DNA of 26,500 nt from G963668435 sp963668435 (GTDB lineage Bacteria; Latescibacterota; Latescibacteria; Latescibacterales; Latescibacteraceae): contig CAXXSC010000007.1 in the NCBI GenBank assembly GCA_963668435.2, forward strand, positions 1 through 26,500. Direction: 5' to 3'. Of this stretch, positions 14,397 through 22,456 are shown piece by piece. The translations under genes and the position numbers were made by a program. Below the pieces are notes generated by a model, which had not been told where the DNA came from, made no database searches, and saw only the letters and a program-made list of their open reading frames with translations. How positions within the stretch are numbered: the first letter of the stretch is position 1; each line of letters opens with the position of its first letter.

Positions 14397-15537
14397 AAGT
14401 TCGGTCAGCGAGGCAATGGCGGGAAAAATCTGTCGTTTCTGCGATACAATAACAAAATCGTATGATCTGGACACGGATGTCCGTGACGAGCTCTGTGACC
14501 ATATCGAGGACCGCCTTCTTGACTATCGGGAAGAACATAAGACACTTTCGGAAGAGGATGCTTTTGTCCTTGTCAGGGAGCATTTCGGAGATCCCGCCGA
14601 GGTCAGGAAACTTCTCGGCGCTGTTCATGGCGATCAGGCGAAAGGATCGTTTTTGCGGCGGCTCGCTGCGGTATTCGCGGCGACAATTGCCATCGAGCTG
14701 TTTTTCCAATTTAAAAACGAACTATATGAGGTTATGCACTTTATTGACCGAATGATATTTCCGATTTCCCGCGACGATCCTTCGAAATACACAATGCCGT
14801 TCTATCCGTTATCATTCTTATACGATAACATGGTATATATTGCCCTGCCGCTGTTGTTATGGTTCATTCTTGCCCGATGGCAGAAACGGATCGACAGCGG
14901 GGAGCGTGTGTGGTTCAGGAGTTTCAAGCTGTCACGCATAATTTTCATCGTCCTGCTGCTTCTTGCCGCGCAATCGTTCACGCCACTGGTCACAAGTGTT
15001 TTCAACGAGGGTGAAATGGGACAGAACATGAAGGAAGACAGCAGAATAGCAGGATACAGCTGGCGCCCGTCACATTCTATTCATGACAGGCACATCCAGG
15101 AACAGGGGCATTATGTGATACAGGGCTACGTTAATAAACGGCTGTTTTTTGTCGCCTCGTATCTTATTCTGCAGCTGGCAATATGGCTCTGGTGGTGCGA
15201 CAGGTCGAGGAAACGTTTGCAGGCACTTTCATTGGCAATGGCAGGATGGTTTGCATATTCAAGGATACTCCCTTACTTTCTGCCGCATGTGCATACACGT
15301 TATAACGATGTTTCACGGCAATTCTATATGTATTTCAAAGTGCCGATAGCGGGTATGATATCGAGAGTGGGATCACTGCCGCCGCATTATAAAGAATTTT
15401 ATATCGAGCAGTTTGCAACATCTTTAATGTACCTGTTCTTAGGCTGCTGCACCGTTTTCGTGTATTATCTGATGACACATTACAGGCTGCTCGACACAAG
15501 AATGGCGCAGGCCATGCGGCTGAAAGAGGCAAAATAA
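14389..15537 (+). CDS. HAAS/permease-prefix-domain membrane protein, copy 2
   Basis: A 382-residue tandem paralogue of the preceding gene. The first ~100 residues are nearly identical at the protein level (FCDTITKSYDLDTD, LSEEDAFVLVREHFGDPAEV) and the DNA is almost the same up to about 14691. The alignment then breaks abruptly and the membrane part is strongly diverged except for WQKRID.G..VWFRS, LWLWWCD.SRKRL and the end LLDTRMAQAMR. The start junction (GGAGGTG, then ATGG inside the previous stop) repeats the padR-copy 1 junction, so the unit of about 1.15 kb was duplicated as a whole. A periplasmic loop near 205-245 is rich in His, Tyr and Arg and unlike copy 1. A strong terminator follows at 15586. 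Confidence 0.85.
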   Translation: MDKSSVSEAMAGKICRFCDTITKSYDLDTDVRDELCDHIEDRLLDYREEHKTLSEEDAFVLVREHFGDPAEVRKLLGAVHGDQAKGSFLRRLAAVFAATIAIELFFQFKNELYEVMHFIDRMIFPISRDDPSKYTMPFYPLSFLYDNMVYIALPLLLWFILARWQKRIDSGERVWFRSFKLSRIIFIVLLLLAAQSFTPLVTSVFNEGEMGQNMKEDSRIAGYSWRPSHSIHDRHIQEQGHYVIQGYVNKRLFFVASYLILQLAIWLWWCDRSRKRLQALSLAMAGWFAYSRILPYFLPHVHTRYNDVSRQFYMYFKVPIAGMISRVGSLPPHYKEFYIEQFATSLMYLFLGCCTVFVYYLMTHYRLLDTRMAQAMRLKEAK

Positions 15538-15585
15538 CCAGTATAGTTGCGTTGACGTATAAGTTATTTTGGTGATCCCATAAAA

Positions 15586-15613
15586 AAAGGCAGAGTTTTT
15601 TTACTCTGCCTTT
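15586..15613 (+). terminator. Intrinsic terminator of the padR-HAAS operon
   Basis: AAAGGCAGAGT (15586-15596) pairs perfectly with ACTCTGCCTTT (15603-15613) across a six-T loop, followed by CGTTTTTC. It lies about 50 bp after the stop codon of HAAS copy 2. The A-run on the left could let it act on the reverse strand too. Confidence 0.85.
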
Positions 15614-15658
15614 CGTTTTTCTTGCCCATATTCGACTGAAACACATCCCCCGGCACCA

Positions 15659-15702
15659 GTGATCTCATCAGCCAGCGTTCGGCGGCGCAATGCCGAACAG
15701 CG
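15659..15702 (+). repeat. Stem-loop repeat, copy 2
   Basis: The block TGATCTCATCAGCCAGC is followed by GTTCGGC (15677-15683), an 8-nt loop and GCCGAAC (15692-15698), then AGCG. It matches copy 1 at 3733-3774, with one base different in the linear block and a compensatory exchange in the inner stem (GTTGCCG/CGGCAAC there). Both copies have the same orientation. This one lies 48 bp beyond the lysS stop codon. Confidence 0.55.
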
Positions 15703-15730
15703 ACTCAGTCTGCACATCCCCATCAGAAAT

Positions 15731-15753
15731 ATAAAGTACCCTCGGCACTTTAT
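15731..15753 (-). terminator. Possible lysS terminator overlapping its stop codon
   Basis: On the reverse strand ATAAAGTGCC, loop GAG, GGTACTTTAT form a 10-bp stem with one G-T pair. The stem starts within the lysS stop codon. Only a short ATTTC follows, so it may be weak. Confidence 0.4.
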
Positions 15754-17285
15754 TTCAGGCGCATCGGGAAGGGGATGACGTCCCTGATCGATTCCTTGCC
15801 GGTGAGAAGCATGACAATCCTCTCGACACCGAAACCGACACCGCCGGTGGGCGGCATGCCGCAGGCTATCGCGTGGACGAAATCCATGTCCACCGGATGC
15901 TCATCGTAATCCTTGGAACCGTCACCCGCGCGCTGTGCGTTGAAACGCTCGTACTGCTCGACCGGGTCGGTGAGCTCGCTGTAGGCGTTGCCGATCTCGA
16001 AATTGGCCACATGCGGTTCGAAACGCTCCACGAAATTGGGATTGCCGCGTTTGAGCTTGGTCAGGGGCGAGATATCGGCCGGATGGTCGCAGATGAAACA
16101 GGGCTGCCAGAGACGGTCCGATTTTTCGAGTTCCTCCTCGACAATCTCCATAACCAGCGCGCCAAGTTTTTCGCTGCGGATCTGGGCATCGAACTCATCG
16201 CGGGAGATTCCGACGAAAGAGAGTTTTTCGTCGGTAATATCGCCGATAATCCTGTCCTCCAGCGCTTTCCTGTCGATCGCCTCGTACTCGCAGCCGAAAA
16301 TTTCGCCGATCAATTCGGGGATGCGGATACGTTTCCAGGGTGCAGAAAGGTCGATCTCGCGGCCCTTGTAGTCGAACTTGAGCGTGCCGATACATTCCTG
16401 TGCCACATGGCAGGTTAACTGCTCAAAGCGCTCCATCTGGAACTCGTAATCAGTGAACGCCTCATACCATTCCATGAGCAGGAACTCAGGATTGTGGGTG
16501 GCGTCGATACCCTCGTTACGGAAACACTTGCCAAGAGTGAACACTTTCGGGAATCCGCCCACAATGTAGCGTTTCAGCGGCAGCTCAAGCGAAATATTGA
16601 GGTAGACCTCCTGATTGGAAAGCGCATGTACCTGGGTCTTGAACGGACGGGCGTCCGCACCGCCGTAGACCATTTCCAGTGTCGGCGTGTCAACCTCGAT
16701 AAATCCCTCGCCCTCCATCCAGCGGCGGATGGTGGAGATGATTTTCGCCCGGAGCTCGAAACGTTTCATGGAATCGGCATCGGTAATCCAGTCAAGATAG
16801 CGTTTCTGACGGCGCACTTCAAGGCTTGACAGCGTATAGCTCGAGGTGCCGTCATGGACCTTTCCGAAAGGCACATCGGCAACAGATTTTCCGAGACAGA
16901 CCATCTCACGGACAAGAATGGTCGGCTCCTCGCTGCGTGTCTTGAAAACCTCGCCTTTCACACCAACCCAGTCGCCGATATCGAGATTCGGAACAAGTTC
17001 CGCGGTCTCATCGGAGGCCTCGCCTTTCCTCACGTAGGTCTGGAAACGTTCGCCGCGGTCGATGATGTCGATGAACCATGACTTACCCATCTTGCGTGTC
17101 GAGAGAAGGCGCGCAGCTATTGTGACGGTGGCCTTTTCCTCCTCGAGCCTGTCGAAATCACTGACGAGCGTTTCAACCGTATGACTGGTCTCGAACGAGT
17201 AAGGATAGGGGTTGACACCGCCCTCGAGAAGGCTTGACCGCTTGTCGAGACGGTGCTCCTGAAAGATATCGGGATAATCTGCCAT
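15750..17285 (-). CDS. lysS: Lysyl-tRNA synthetase, class II
   Basis: A 511-residue class II LysRS that charges tRNA-Lys. An N-terminal OB-fold anticodon domain (about 54-135, KMGKSWFIDIIDRGERFQTYVRKG) is followed by the catalytic core: motif 1 region RRWMEGEGFIEVDTPTLE, then YGGADARPF, motif 2 GKCFRNEGIDATHNPEF at about 252-268, and motif 3 GVGFGVERIVMLLTG near the C-terminus. The segment VYLNISLELPLKRYIVGG followed by GKCFRNEG resembles chlamydial-type LysRS more than the E. coli type. The start at 17285 (MADYPDIF) is chosen for AAAGGA just upstream; a longer frame starting at 17339 would run through the leader hairpin. A hairpin with a T-run sits in the leader, suggesting attenuation. Confidence 0.96.
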   Translation of the reverse strand: MADYPDIFQEHRLDKRSSLLEGGVNPYPYSFETSHTVETLVSDFDRLEEEKATVTIAARLLSTRKMGKSWFIDIIDRGERFQTYVRKGEASDETAELVPNLDIGDWVGVKGEVFKTRSEEPTILVREMVCLGKSVADVPFGKVHDGTSSYTLSSLEVRRQKRYLDWITDADSMKRFELRAKIISTIRRWMEGEGFIEVDTPTLEMVYGGADARPFKTQVHALSNQEVYLNISLELPLKRYIVGGFPKVFTLGKCFRNEGIDATHNPEFLLMEWYEAFTDYEFQMERFEQLTCHVAQECIGTLKFDYKGREIDLSAPWKRIRIPELIGEIFGCEYEAIDRKALEDRIIGDITDEKLSFVGISRDEFDAQIRSEKLGALVMEIVEEELEKSDRLWQPCFICDHPADISPLTKLKRGNPNFVERFEPHVANFEIGNAYSELTDPVEQYERFNAQRAGDGSKDYDEHPVDMDFVHAIACGMPPTGGVGFGVERIVMLLTGKESIRDVIPFPMRLK

Positions 17286-17324
17286 GATCTGTCCTTTTCC
17301 AAGAATAAAGCTCAGACTCCAACG

Positions 17325-17359
17325 AAAAAACACCCGCAAGATACAGGTATCAGGCGGGT
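17325..17359 (-). terminator. Terminator-like hairpin in the lysS leader (candidate attenuator)
   Basis: On the reverse strand ACCCGC (17359-17354) pairs with GCGGGT (17337-17332), and inside this GATAC pairs with GTATC (17351-17340). A G then TTTTTT follows. It lies between the predicted lysS promoter and the lysS start, about 40 nt before the ATG, where it would end transcription prematurely. The leader (about 80 nt) is too short for a T-box. Confidence 0.55.
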
Positions 17360-17373
17360 TTCAAACACACAAC

Positions 17374-17403
17374 AATATAGCAAAAACCTTATGCTGATCG
17401 CAA
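17374..17403 (-). promoter_or_regulatory. Sigma70-like promoter of lysS
   Basis: TTGCGA (17403-17398), 18-bp spacer and TATATT (17379-17374) on the reverse strand. The start of transcription would be near 17367, just before the leader hairpin. An ACAGGTT-CATC-AACCTGT hairpin (17413-17430) lies upstream, between this promoter and the stop codon of the GGDEF gene, and may end that transcript. Confidence 0.5.
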
Positions 17404-17441
17404 GGATTAATCACAGGTTCATCAACCTGTCAGTGAATGGA

Positions 17442-18176
17442 TTACAGTGTTTCCGCCAGGCTCACCATGTTCCTGCCGCCTTTTTTTGACTCGTAGAGCA
17501 TTTTATCGGCCGCCTGGACAAGGTGTTTCGGTGAGGATTCGGGATTGGGATTGTTGTCGGTTGCAATACCGATCGATACAGTCACCACATCGGCGGCATT
17601 CGAGTGCTCGTGCGGAATGGAGAGCGCCTCGACTTCCTCGCGGAGATGTTCGGCAATGATTTTCGCGCCGGCCGAATCGGTGTTGGGCAGCACAACTGCA
17701 AATTCCTCGCCACCATAACGAGCGACCATGTCCATAGGACGCCTCGTGGTGCCCGCCAGTGCGGAAGCCACCCTCGCAAGGCACTCGTCCCCAGCAGGAT
17801 GACCGTAATTGTCGTTATATGCCTTGAAATAATCCACATCGATCATGAGCACGGAAAGATCAATGCGCATATTGATGGAATGCGCCCATTCCTCATCGAG
17901 ATAATCGTCGAAACGCTGACGGTTGGGGATCTGGGTCAGCCCATCGAGAGAGGTGAGATCCTCGAACTGCTTGTTGACACGGCGCAGCCTGTTCTGGGTC
18001 TGGTCTGTCATGTTGACAAGGATTTTGACCTCATTGAACATTTTTTTGTACTGGTCGAACAGATGACTGTATTCCTCGCGGGCCTTCCCCTCGGGGAACA
18101 AGTCGGACGAAAGCACTTCACTGGCACGGGCGATAACTTTTTCTTCTCGGCTGAACAGGATTTTCTTCTTTTTCAT
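17442..18176 (-). CDS. GGDEF-domain diguanylate cyclase, soluble
   Basis: A 244-residue protein with an N-terminal helical, probably coiled-coil part (about 10-72) and a GGDEF domain (about 75-240). The active site reads GGEEF at 155-159, with the metal-binding DVDYFKAYND (Asp113, Asp115), so it should make cyclic di-GMP from two GTP. RPMD at 146-149, five residues before GGEEF, is a canonical RxxD inhibitory site for product feedback. No membrane segment or sensor domain is seen, so activation must come through the N-terminal helices. The start at 18176 is chosen because AAGGGA lies six bases upstream; the frame is open to 18224. No other c-di-GMP gene is nearby. Confidence 0.93.
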   Translation of the reverse strand: MKKKKILFSREEKVIARASEVLSSDLFPEGKAREEYSHLFDQYKKMFNEVKILVNMTDQTQNRLRRVNKQFEDLTSLDGLTQIPNRQRFDDYLDEEWAHSINMRIDLSVLMIDVDYFKAYNDNYGHPAGDECLARVASALAGTTRRPMDMVARYGGEEFAVVLPNTDSAGAKIIAEHLREEVEALSIPHEHSNAADVVTVSIGIATDNNPNPESSPKHLVQAADKMLYESKKGGRNMVSLAETL

Positions 18177-18530
18177 CAGCGGTCCCTTAGATATACAATC
18201 CCTTGTTACGTGCTGCCATATCATTCTGTGTTATTTCTCACTTGCTCATGAAATGCAGTATACGAACATTTTTTCGTGTATGCAAGATTACAGCATTAAA
18301 GCCTTTATCATTTTTAAAGTGCCGCAAACAGAGACCTAAAAAACAATCCTTGAAACGACTCAAAACGAAATACACTACGAGCATCATCTCAATTTTCAAA
18401 ATCACTGCAAAATAAAGCTTGTTTTTGGTTTCCAAAGTTTTTTTATTATTACCACGCAATTGTTATGTGGTTTATGCGGGTTTCCAGCCCGTCATAATAG
18501 TTTGACCGTATTGAAAGGAGTATCGCCGTC
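18177..18530. other. AT-rich intergenic region between divergent GGDEF and RraA-like genes
   Basis: The left side holds the GGDEF promoter. The centre (about 18290-18440) is AT-rich without a gene or clear repeat. Near the RraA-like gene, CGGG/CCCG around 18477-18491 can form a small stem, and CATAAT (18495-18500) with TTTATG 16 bp upstream is a possible weak promoter. AAAGGAG at 18516-18522 is the ribosome site for the gene at 18531. Confidence 0.45.
18257..18285 (-). promoter_or_regulatory. Sigma70-like promoter of the GGDEF gene
   Basis: On the reverse strand TTGCAT (18285-18280), a 17-bp spacer and TATACT (18262-18257). The leader to the ATG at 18176 would be about 75 nt. The spacer contains ACACGAA...TTCGTAT, a partial palindrome that could be an operator. 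Confidence 0.6.
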
Positions 18531-19268
18531 ATGGGCAGAGAAGACGAAATTATCAAACAGCGGGAGATAGAGTATCCCTACTCGATCGGTCCTGATGAGA
18601 TGATCGAACGTTTCGAGAAATTCTACACCGCCGCTGTCAGCGATGTCATGATCAACCCGAGGATCGAGGGCTGCCTCAAGATGGACAGCACCTGGCTCGG
18701 CAAAGACATCAAGTGCCGGACAAAAGAGGTCAAGCGTGACGCGGTCTGCGGTTTCGCGTTCACCATCCAGTGGATCAAGGATCCCTCGCCGGATGAGCGC
18801 AGCCATGTGGGCGAGGTCATGCTTTCGTCCTATTTCAAGAATGCGATCCTCGTAGTCGATACAGGCCGTGATCCCGAGGCCGGTTACCTTGGAGAGCTCA
18901 ACACCAACGCCATGATGAAAAACGGTGTCCGCGGTTCGGTCATCGATGGCGGCGCACGCGATTCCGGTTTTGTCAAGATGATGGATTTCCCGGTATTCTG
19001 TAAGTTCACCACACCGGTCGACGCCTATCCGAAAAACAGGCTGCGCGGATTCAACCTGCCTATTTCGATCAACGATGTCACCATCGAGCCAATGGACATA
19101 ATCATGGGCGACAGCGACGGTGTCGTGGTCATTCCCAAGGCAGTCGCGGAAGAGGTCCTTCTCAAGTGCGAGAAGCTGAAAAAATTCGAGGACGACACCC
19201 GCGAGCTTATCAAAGGCGGCATGAGCCCCCTGGATGCCGCGCTCAAGATGGGTGCGAAAGAGCTGTAG
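18531..19268 (+). CDS. RraA-like / HMG-CHA aldolase-family protein
   Basis: A 245-residue protein with the RraA/dimethylmenaquinone-methyltransferase-like fold. Diagnostic motifs are GELNTNAMMKNGVRGSVIDGGARD at 121-144 (Gly121-Glu122, Asp139-Gly140, Arg143-Asp144) and GDSDGVVVIP in the C-terminal part. In this superfamily these residues bind a divalent metal and pyruvate or oxaloacetate. Members include 4-hydroxy-4-methyl-2-oxoglutarate aldolases and the RNase E inhibitor RraA. The N-terminal extension of about 70 residues beyond typical RraA speaks for an aldolase or decarboxylase rather than an RNase regulator. Substrate unknown. It stands alone; AAAGGAG precedes the start. Confidence 0.85.
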   Translation: MGREDEIIKQREIEYPYSIGPDEMIERFEKFYTAAVSDVMINPRIEGCLKMDSTWLGKDIKCRTKEVKRDAVCGFAFTIQWIKDPSPDERSHVGEVMLSSYFKNAILVVDTGRDPEAGYLGELNTNAMMKNGVRGSVIDGGARDSGFVKMMDFPVFCKFTTPVDAYPKNRLRGFNLPISINDVTIEPMDIIMGDSDGVVVIPKAVAEEVLLKCEKLKKFEDDTRELIKGGMSPLDAALKMGAKEL

Positions 19269-19288
19269 GCATTAATTAAATAAAATAT

Positions 19289-19323
19289 AAAATGGCCGGT
19301 AACTTTTTGTTATCGGTCATTTT
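19289..19323 (+). terminator. Terminator between convergent RraA-like and AAA ATPase genes
   Basis: AAAATGGCCGGTAAC (19289-19303) pairs with GTTATCGGTCATTTT (19309-19323), allowing G-T pairs, around a TTTTT loop. The A and T flanks suit both strands, so it probably ends both converging transcripts. Confidence 0.7.
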
Positions 19324-19381
19324 ATATGCTTATATTGTATCGATTTTCATACTAAAGAAACTCTATCATCTGAGTATCGCT

Positions 19382-20788
19382 CTATTTTCTCCGAATAATA
19401 TTATATCCAAGTCCAAAACAATACAAGCTGGCTGGAGTAATATCAAATTGAGTCTTTCCAATGTTGTATGAACCAGATACTGTTTTGCTTGTTACAAGAG
19501 CGTACAGAACTTTTTGTCTGTTGCATAGGTCAATCAATGCAGTTAACTCTCTAAACTTATTTAAATATCGGTCTGACCATTTAATTTCAGCGCAGCTTGC
19601 TATTTTCTGATGATTGTTCAAGTGAACTATGTCAACTTCTCCTGACCTCCACCTCGCATAAAACAATGGTATTTCAGCATGAAACCATTGTGAAAAAATA
19701 GCTGTTTCAACTAATGCACCCATTTCCTCACTTTCTGATCTAACCGGATAAAACAAAGCTGAACGAATAGATGGAATGGCAAGATAAATTTTAAACGTGT
19801 TGGCTCTTTTGAATCTTTTTGCATTATTATCAACTCTGTGTACTGTTCTAATCAGAAATGCGGCCTCCAGATATTCAATATATTTCTTGATTGTATTTTT
19901 AGCGACTCCAGAACTTCGCGACAACTCAGATAAAGAAACTTCACCAGCAGTATTAAATGCTAAGGTTGTAAAAAGAGAATTCAGTTCCTGAACATCCCGT
20001 ATACCATACAAACTCGGCAAATCACGTAGAAGAACTTTGTCAATAATATCATTTTTGATGAAGCGTTTCGGATCAGACTGAATATCTCCTGCAAAAATCG
20101 CCTCGGGATAACCACCAAAATTTATATACTCAACAAAATGATTATTTAGATTCATAATATCTTCTGTTGAGAATTTTGGCGTATAGTCTTGTTCCTCAAT
20201 ATCAACAATATCACTCACTCCAAGCAGATCTAAATACTCATAAAATGTCAATGGCGGCAGTAAAAAATCCGTAAACCTTCCCGCCCCAGACTCAGTGCTT
20301 TTCAATTTCAGTGCCGCAGCAGCAGAACCGGACACAAGAAATTGTACTGTCGGATATGAATCGACAAGCGATTTAAGGTGCTGTTCCCAGTTTTTCAAAT
20401 ATTGAATTTCATCGAAAAAGACATAACATTTTTCTGCATCAATATTGACGTCGACCGAATCTTTGAAATAGCGAAGAAAATCTTCCAGTGAAAAATCATT
20501 ATACACCGGATTGTCCACAGAAAAATACGCGATTTTTTTGTTGCTAACTCCGCTGTCAACAAGACGCTGAATCATGTGATGAATCATCACCGTTTTCCCC
20601 ACACGGCGCGGCCCCATCAAAACTACCGCCCGCCGAACGGAAGATGGCTCGACAAGAGGCACCAACAGATTGAGATATGGTCTTGGAGTCATCTGCGAAT
20701 AAAACGCGGGCATCCCTTTTGGATCTTCCCACCAGGGATTTTCACGTTTCACTCTTTCTGCTATTTGCTCAGTGGATATTGTTTTCAT
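19382..20788 (-). CDS. AAA-family ATPase with DUF4143 (PD-(D/E)xK-like) C-terminus
   Basis: A 468-residue protein with an ATPase domain (Walker A GPRRVGKT at 59-66, Walker B YVFFDE at 122-127, VSGSAAAALK near 152-161) and a helix-turn-helix-like stretch VSLSELSRSSGVAKNTIKKYIEYLE at about 284-308. The DUF4143 C-terminus shows Glu361, Asp386 (GEVDIV) and Glu401-x-Lys403 (AEIKW), the pattern of PD-(D/E)xK nucleases. This large prokaryotic family has no settled function and is often mobile. The DNA is markedly more AT-rich than the neighbours, suggesting transfer. The start at 20788 follows AGGAGG (20803-20798 on the reverse strand) by nine bases. Confidence 0.92.
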   Translation of the reverse strand: MKTISTEQIAERVKRENPWWEDPKGMPAFYSQMTPRPYLNLLVPLVEPSSVRRAVVLMGPRRVGKTVMIHHMIQRLVDSGVSNKKIAYFSVDNPVYNDFSLEDFLRYFKDSVDVNIDAEKCYVFFDEIQYLKNWEQHLKSLVDSYPTVQFLVSGSAAAALKLKSTESGAGRFTDFLLPPLTFYEYLDLLGVSDIVDIEEQDYTPKFSTEDIMNLNNHFVEYINFGGYPEAIFAGDIQSDPKRFIKNDIIDKVLLRDLPSLYGIRDVQELNSLFTTLAFNTAGEVSLSELSRSSGVAKNTIKKYIEYLEAAFLIRTVHRVDNNAKRFKRANTFKIYLAIPSIRSALFYPVRSESEEMGALVETAIFSQWFHAEIPLFYARWRSGEVDIVHLNNHQKIASCAEIKWSDRYLNKFRELTALIDLCNRQKVLYALVTSKTVSGSYNIGKTQFDITPASLYCFGLGYNIIRRK

Positions 20789-20808
20789 TTCTGAAATCCT
20801 CCTGACAT

Positions 20809-20837
20809 AGTATACGCTCATGTGCAAATAATGTCAA
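20809..20837 (-). promoter_or_regulatory. Near-consensus promoter of the AAA ATPase gene
   Basis: TTGACA (20837-20832), a 17-bp spacer and TATACT (20814-20809) on the reverse strand. Transcription would start near 20802, at or inside the AGGAGG (20803-20798), giving an unusually short leader of about 14 nt. Confidence 0.7.
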
Positions 20838-20940
20838 GACATTGATCTTAATCAACAAGCAGGACTTTAAACTATTAATTACTATATGTTATGTGGCTTC
20901 TATAATTATGATTTCTGACAATTATCTTGTTTTTCTCAAT

Positions 20941-20974
20941 AAAAAAGCACCGAATGTTCTCATCCGGTGCTTTT
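20941..20974 (-). terminator. Intrinsic terminator of the purF-ferredoxin-GGR operon
   Basis: On the reverse strand AAAAGCACCG (20974-20965) pairs with CGGTGCTTTT (20952-20943) and the T-run continues to 20941. It lies about 110 bp after the GGR stop codon at 21082. Confidence 0.8.
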
Positions 20975-21081
20975 AACTTTTGATCGCTAGTCTCTGTATC
21001 CGCGTAACACCGCCACATCAGCAACATCCGCGTTCCATTTTTTCCCGATCCCTCGAATCCTGACACCTGAGCCCAGCTTTC

Positions 21082-22257
21082 TCAAAAAGCCGCTTTGGCA
21101 AGGACCGCGAGCAGCAATGGCTTGTTCATGAGCGCAGTGCCCAGCACACGGATCGGCGTCCGTTTCTCGAACGGAAGCGCGAGGACCTTATCGGCGATAG
21201 TGTTAAGCTGATCGTCGGAAAAATCCCTGATGCCCTCTTTCAGCTTGTGGAAACGGCGGTTCATTTTTATGATCCGCTGCTCACAGGCTTTCTGATAGGG
21301 TTGGAGTGTTTTTTCCGAGCAGTCGCCTTTCGCGAGAGCGGCATGGGCGGTTTCGGTGGCAAGCCTGCCTGAAATGAGGGCATTGATAATGCCGCCGCCA
21401 GTGATAGGATTTGCGAGATGTGCGGCATCGCCAACAATCATGAGGCTGTCAGCAACGAGTTTCCCGGTGCCACCGGAACACTGCACGCCGCCGACTGTGC
21501 TCGAGACAATCGAGCCGCCGGGATAAAAACGCCTGATATAGGCAGAGAGATAATCGGAGGCGGAACGTTCCCGCGCAAAATCGCCGTTGATGCCCAGGCC
21601 GACATTGGCAACTCCCTCGCCTTTCGGGAACATCCATGCATAGCCGCCCGGCGCGTATTCGCCGGTGAACTGCAGATGGAAACGCTGATGGTCTATCTCG
21701 ATTCCGGCAATGGTGGCCTGCGCGCAGGTCTCCATATCGGCAAGGCTGCAAGTGGTATCGAGACCGGCCCATCGCGCCACCATGGATTCCACGCCATCGG
21801 CGGCGATGACCAGTTCGGCCTCCACTTTGCAGGTATCATCTTTTGTCTGGAGTGTGACGACACGGCGACCTTTGCCGCAGGGCGAGAGATCGACAGCTTC
21901 GACAGAGGTCATGACCGTTGCACCGGCTTTGGCCGCTTTTTCTGCTATCATGCGGTCAAACACCGTACGTTCGAGGATATAACCGAGCTCGTCATTATTA
22001 TTCATCGGCACAAAACGGCCATCGGGCGAAACGAGGGAATAACCATTTATTTCCGCTGCAATCCAGCGAGGATCGGGCTCGAAAAACTCGGTAAGACCCT
22101 TGTGGTCCACACCCTCGGCGCAGCGCACCGGCGCACCGATAATGGGATCGCGCTCGACCAGCAGCACAGAAAGCCCTTTTTCGGCAGCTGTCAGAGCAGT
22201 CATCGAACCACCGGGCCCGCCACCAATAATAATTATATCATACGCAACCGCTTTCAT
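21082..22257 (-). CDS. Geranylgeranyl-reductase-family FAD-dependent oxidoreductase
   Basis: A 391-residue flavoprotein. GGGPGGS at 12-18 is the dinucleotide-binding start, GAPVRCAEGV at 41-50 carries the cysteine typical of archaeal-type GGR, YAPGGYAWMFPKGEGVANVG at 201-220 is the GGR signature (YxWxFPK), and GDAAHLANPITGGGI at 277-291 is the second FAD motif. The family saturates isoprenoid double bonds: archaeal lipids, chlorophyll side chains, or menaquinone tails. Which one applies here cannot be read. The start at 22257 follows AAGGAAGG. The gene lies 19 bp after a small ferredoxin gene that probably supplies electrons, and that gene overlaps purF. Confidence 0.92.
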   Translation of the reverse strand: MKAVAYDIIIIGGGPGGSMTALTAAEKGLSVLLVERDPIIGAPVRCAEGVDHKGLTEFFEPDPRWIAAEINGYSLVSPDGRFVPMNNNDELGYILERTVFDRMIAEKAAKAGATVMTSVEAVDLSPCGKGRRVVTLQTKDDTCKVEAELVIAADGVESMVARWAGLDTTCSLADMETCAQATIAGIEIDHQRFHLQFTGEYAPGGYAWMFPKGEGVANVGLGINGDFARERSASDYLSAYIRRFYPGGSIVSSTVGGVQCSGGTGKLVADSLMIVGDAAHLANPITGGGIINALISGRLATETAHAALAKGDCSEKTLQPYQKACEQRIIKMNRRFHKLKEGIRDFSDDQLNTIADKVLALPFEKRTPIRVLGTALMNKPLLLAVLAKAAF

Positions 22258-22276
22258 ATGGCCTTCCTTCCCTCTC

Positions 22277-22456
22277 TCACGACACTGCCCTGTTTTCGAT
22301 GGCCTTGACCGGACAGATGATAAGGCAGCTCTGACATCCGGTACAGCGCTCACGGTCGATTGTTACTGTCATGTTCAGAATACGTATTGCCTGCGACGGG
22401 CAGACAGCGGAACAGGTCCCGCAGAGTTCACAGCGGCTGGTATCGACCTCGATCAT
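22277..22456 (-). CDS. Small 2[4Fe-4S] ferredoxin
   Basis: A 59-residue protein with two full cluster motifs: CELCGTCSAVCP at 9-20 and CTGCQSCLIICP at 38-49, each CxxCxxCxxxCP. It begins MIEVDTS and ends IENRAVS. It is a soluble bacterial-type electron carrier. Its ATG overlaps the purF stop by one base (TAATG), so it is translated by coupling with purF, and the GGR gene starts 19 bp beyond its own stop. In Methanosarcina a ferredoxin next to geranylgeranyl reductase is its electron donor, which supports the same role here. Confidence 0.95.
   Translation of the reverse strand: MIEVDTSRCELCGTCSAVCPSQAIRILNMTVTIDRERCTGCQSCLIICPVKAIENRAVS

Noticed and set aside
17286..17403. T-box riboswitch upstream of lysS
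   Set aside because: The leader is only about 80 nt and shows no T-box consensus or specifier stem.
20875..21066. Small reverse frame after the GGR gene
   Set aside because: It spans the operon terminator at 20941-20974 and has no family resemblance.
21418..22308. Forward open frame of 296 codons opposite the GGR and ferredoxin genes
   Set aside because: Antisense to two well-supported genes, with no recognisable motif.
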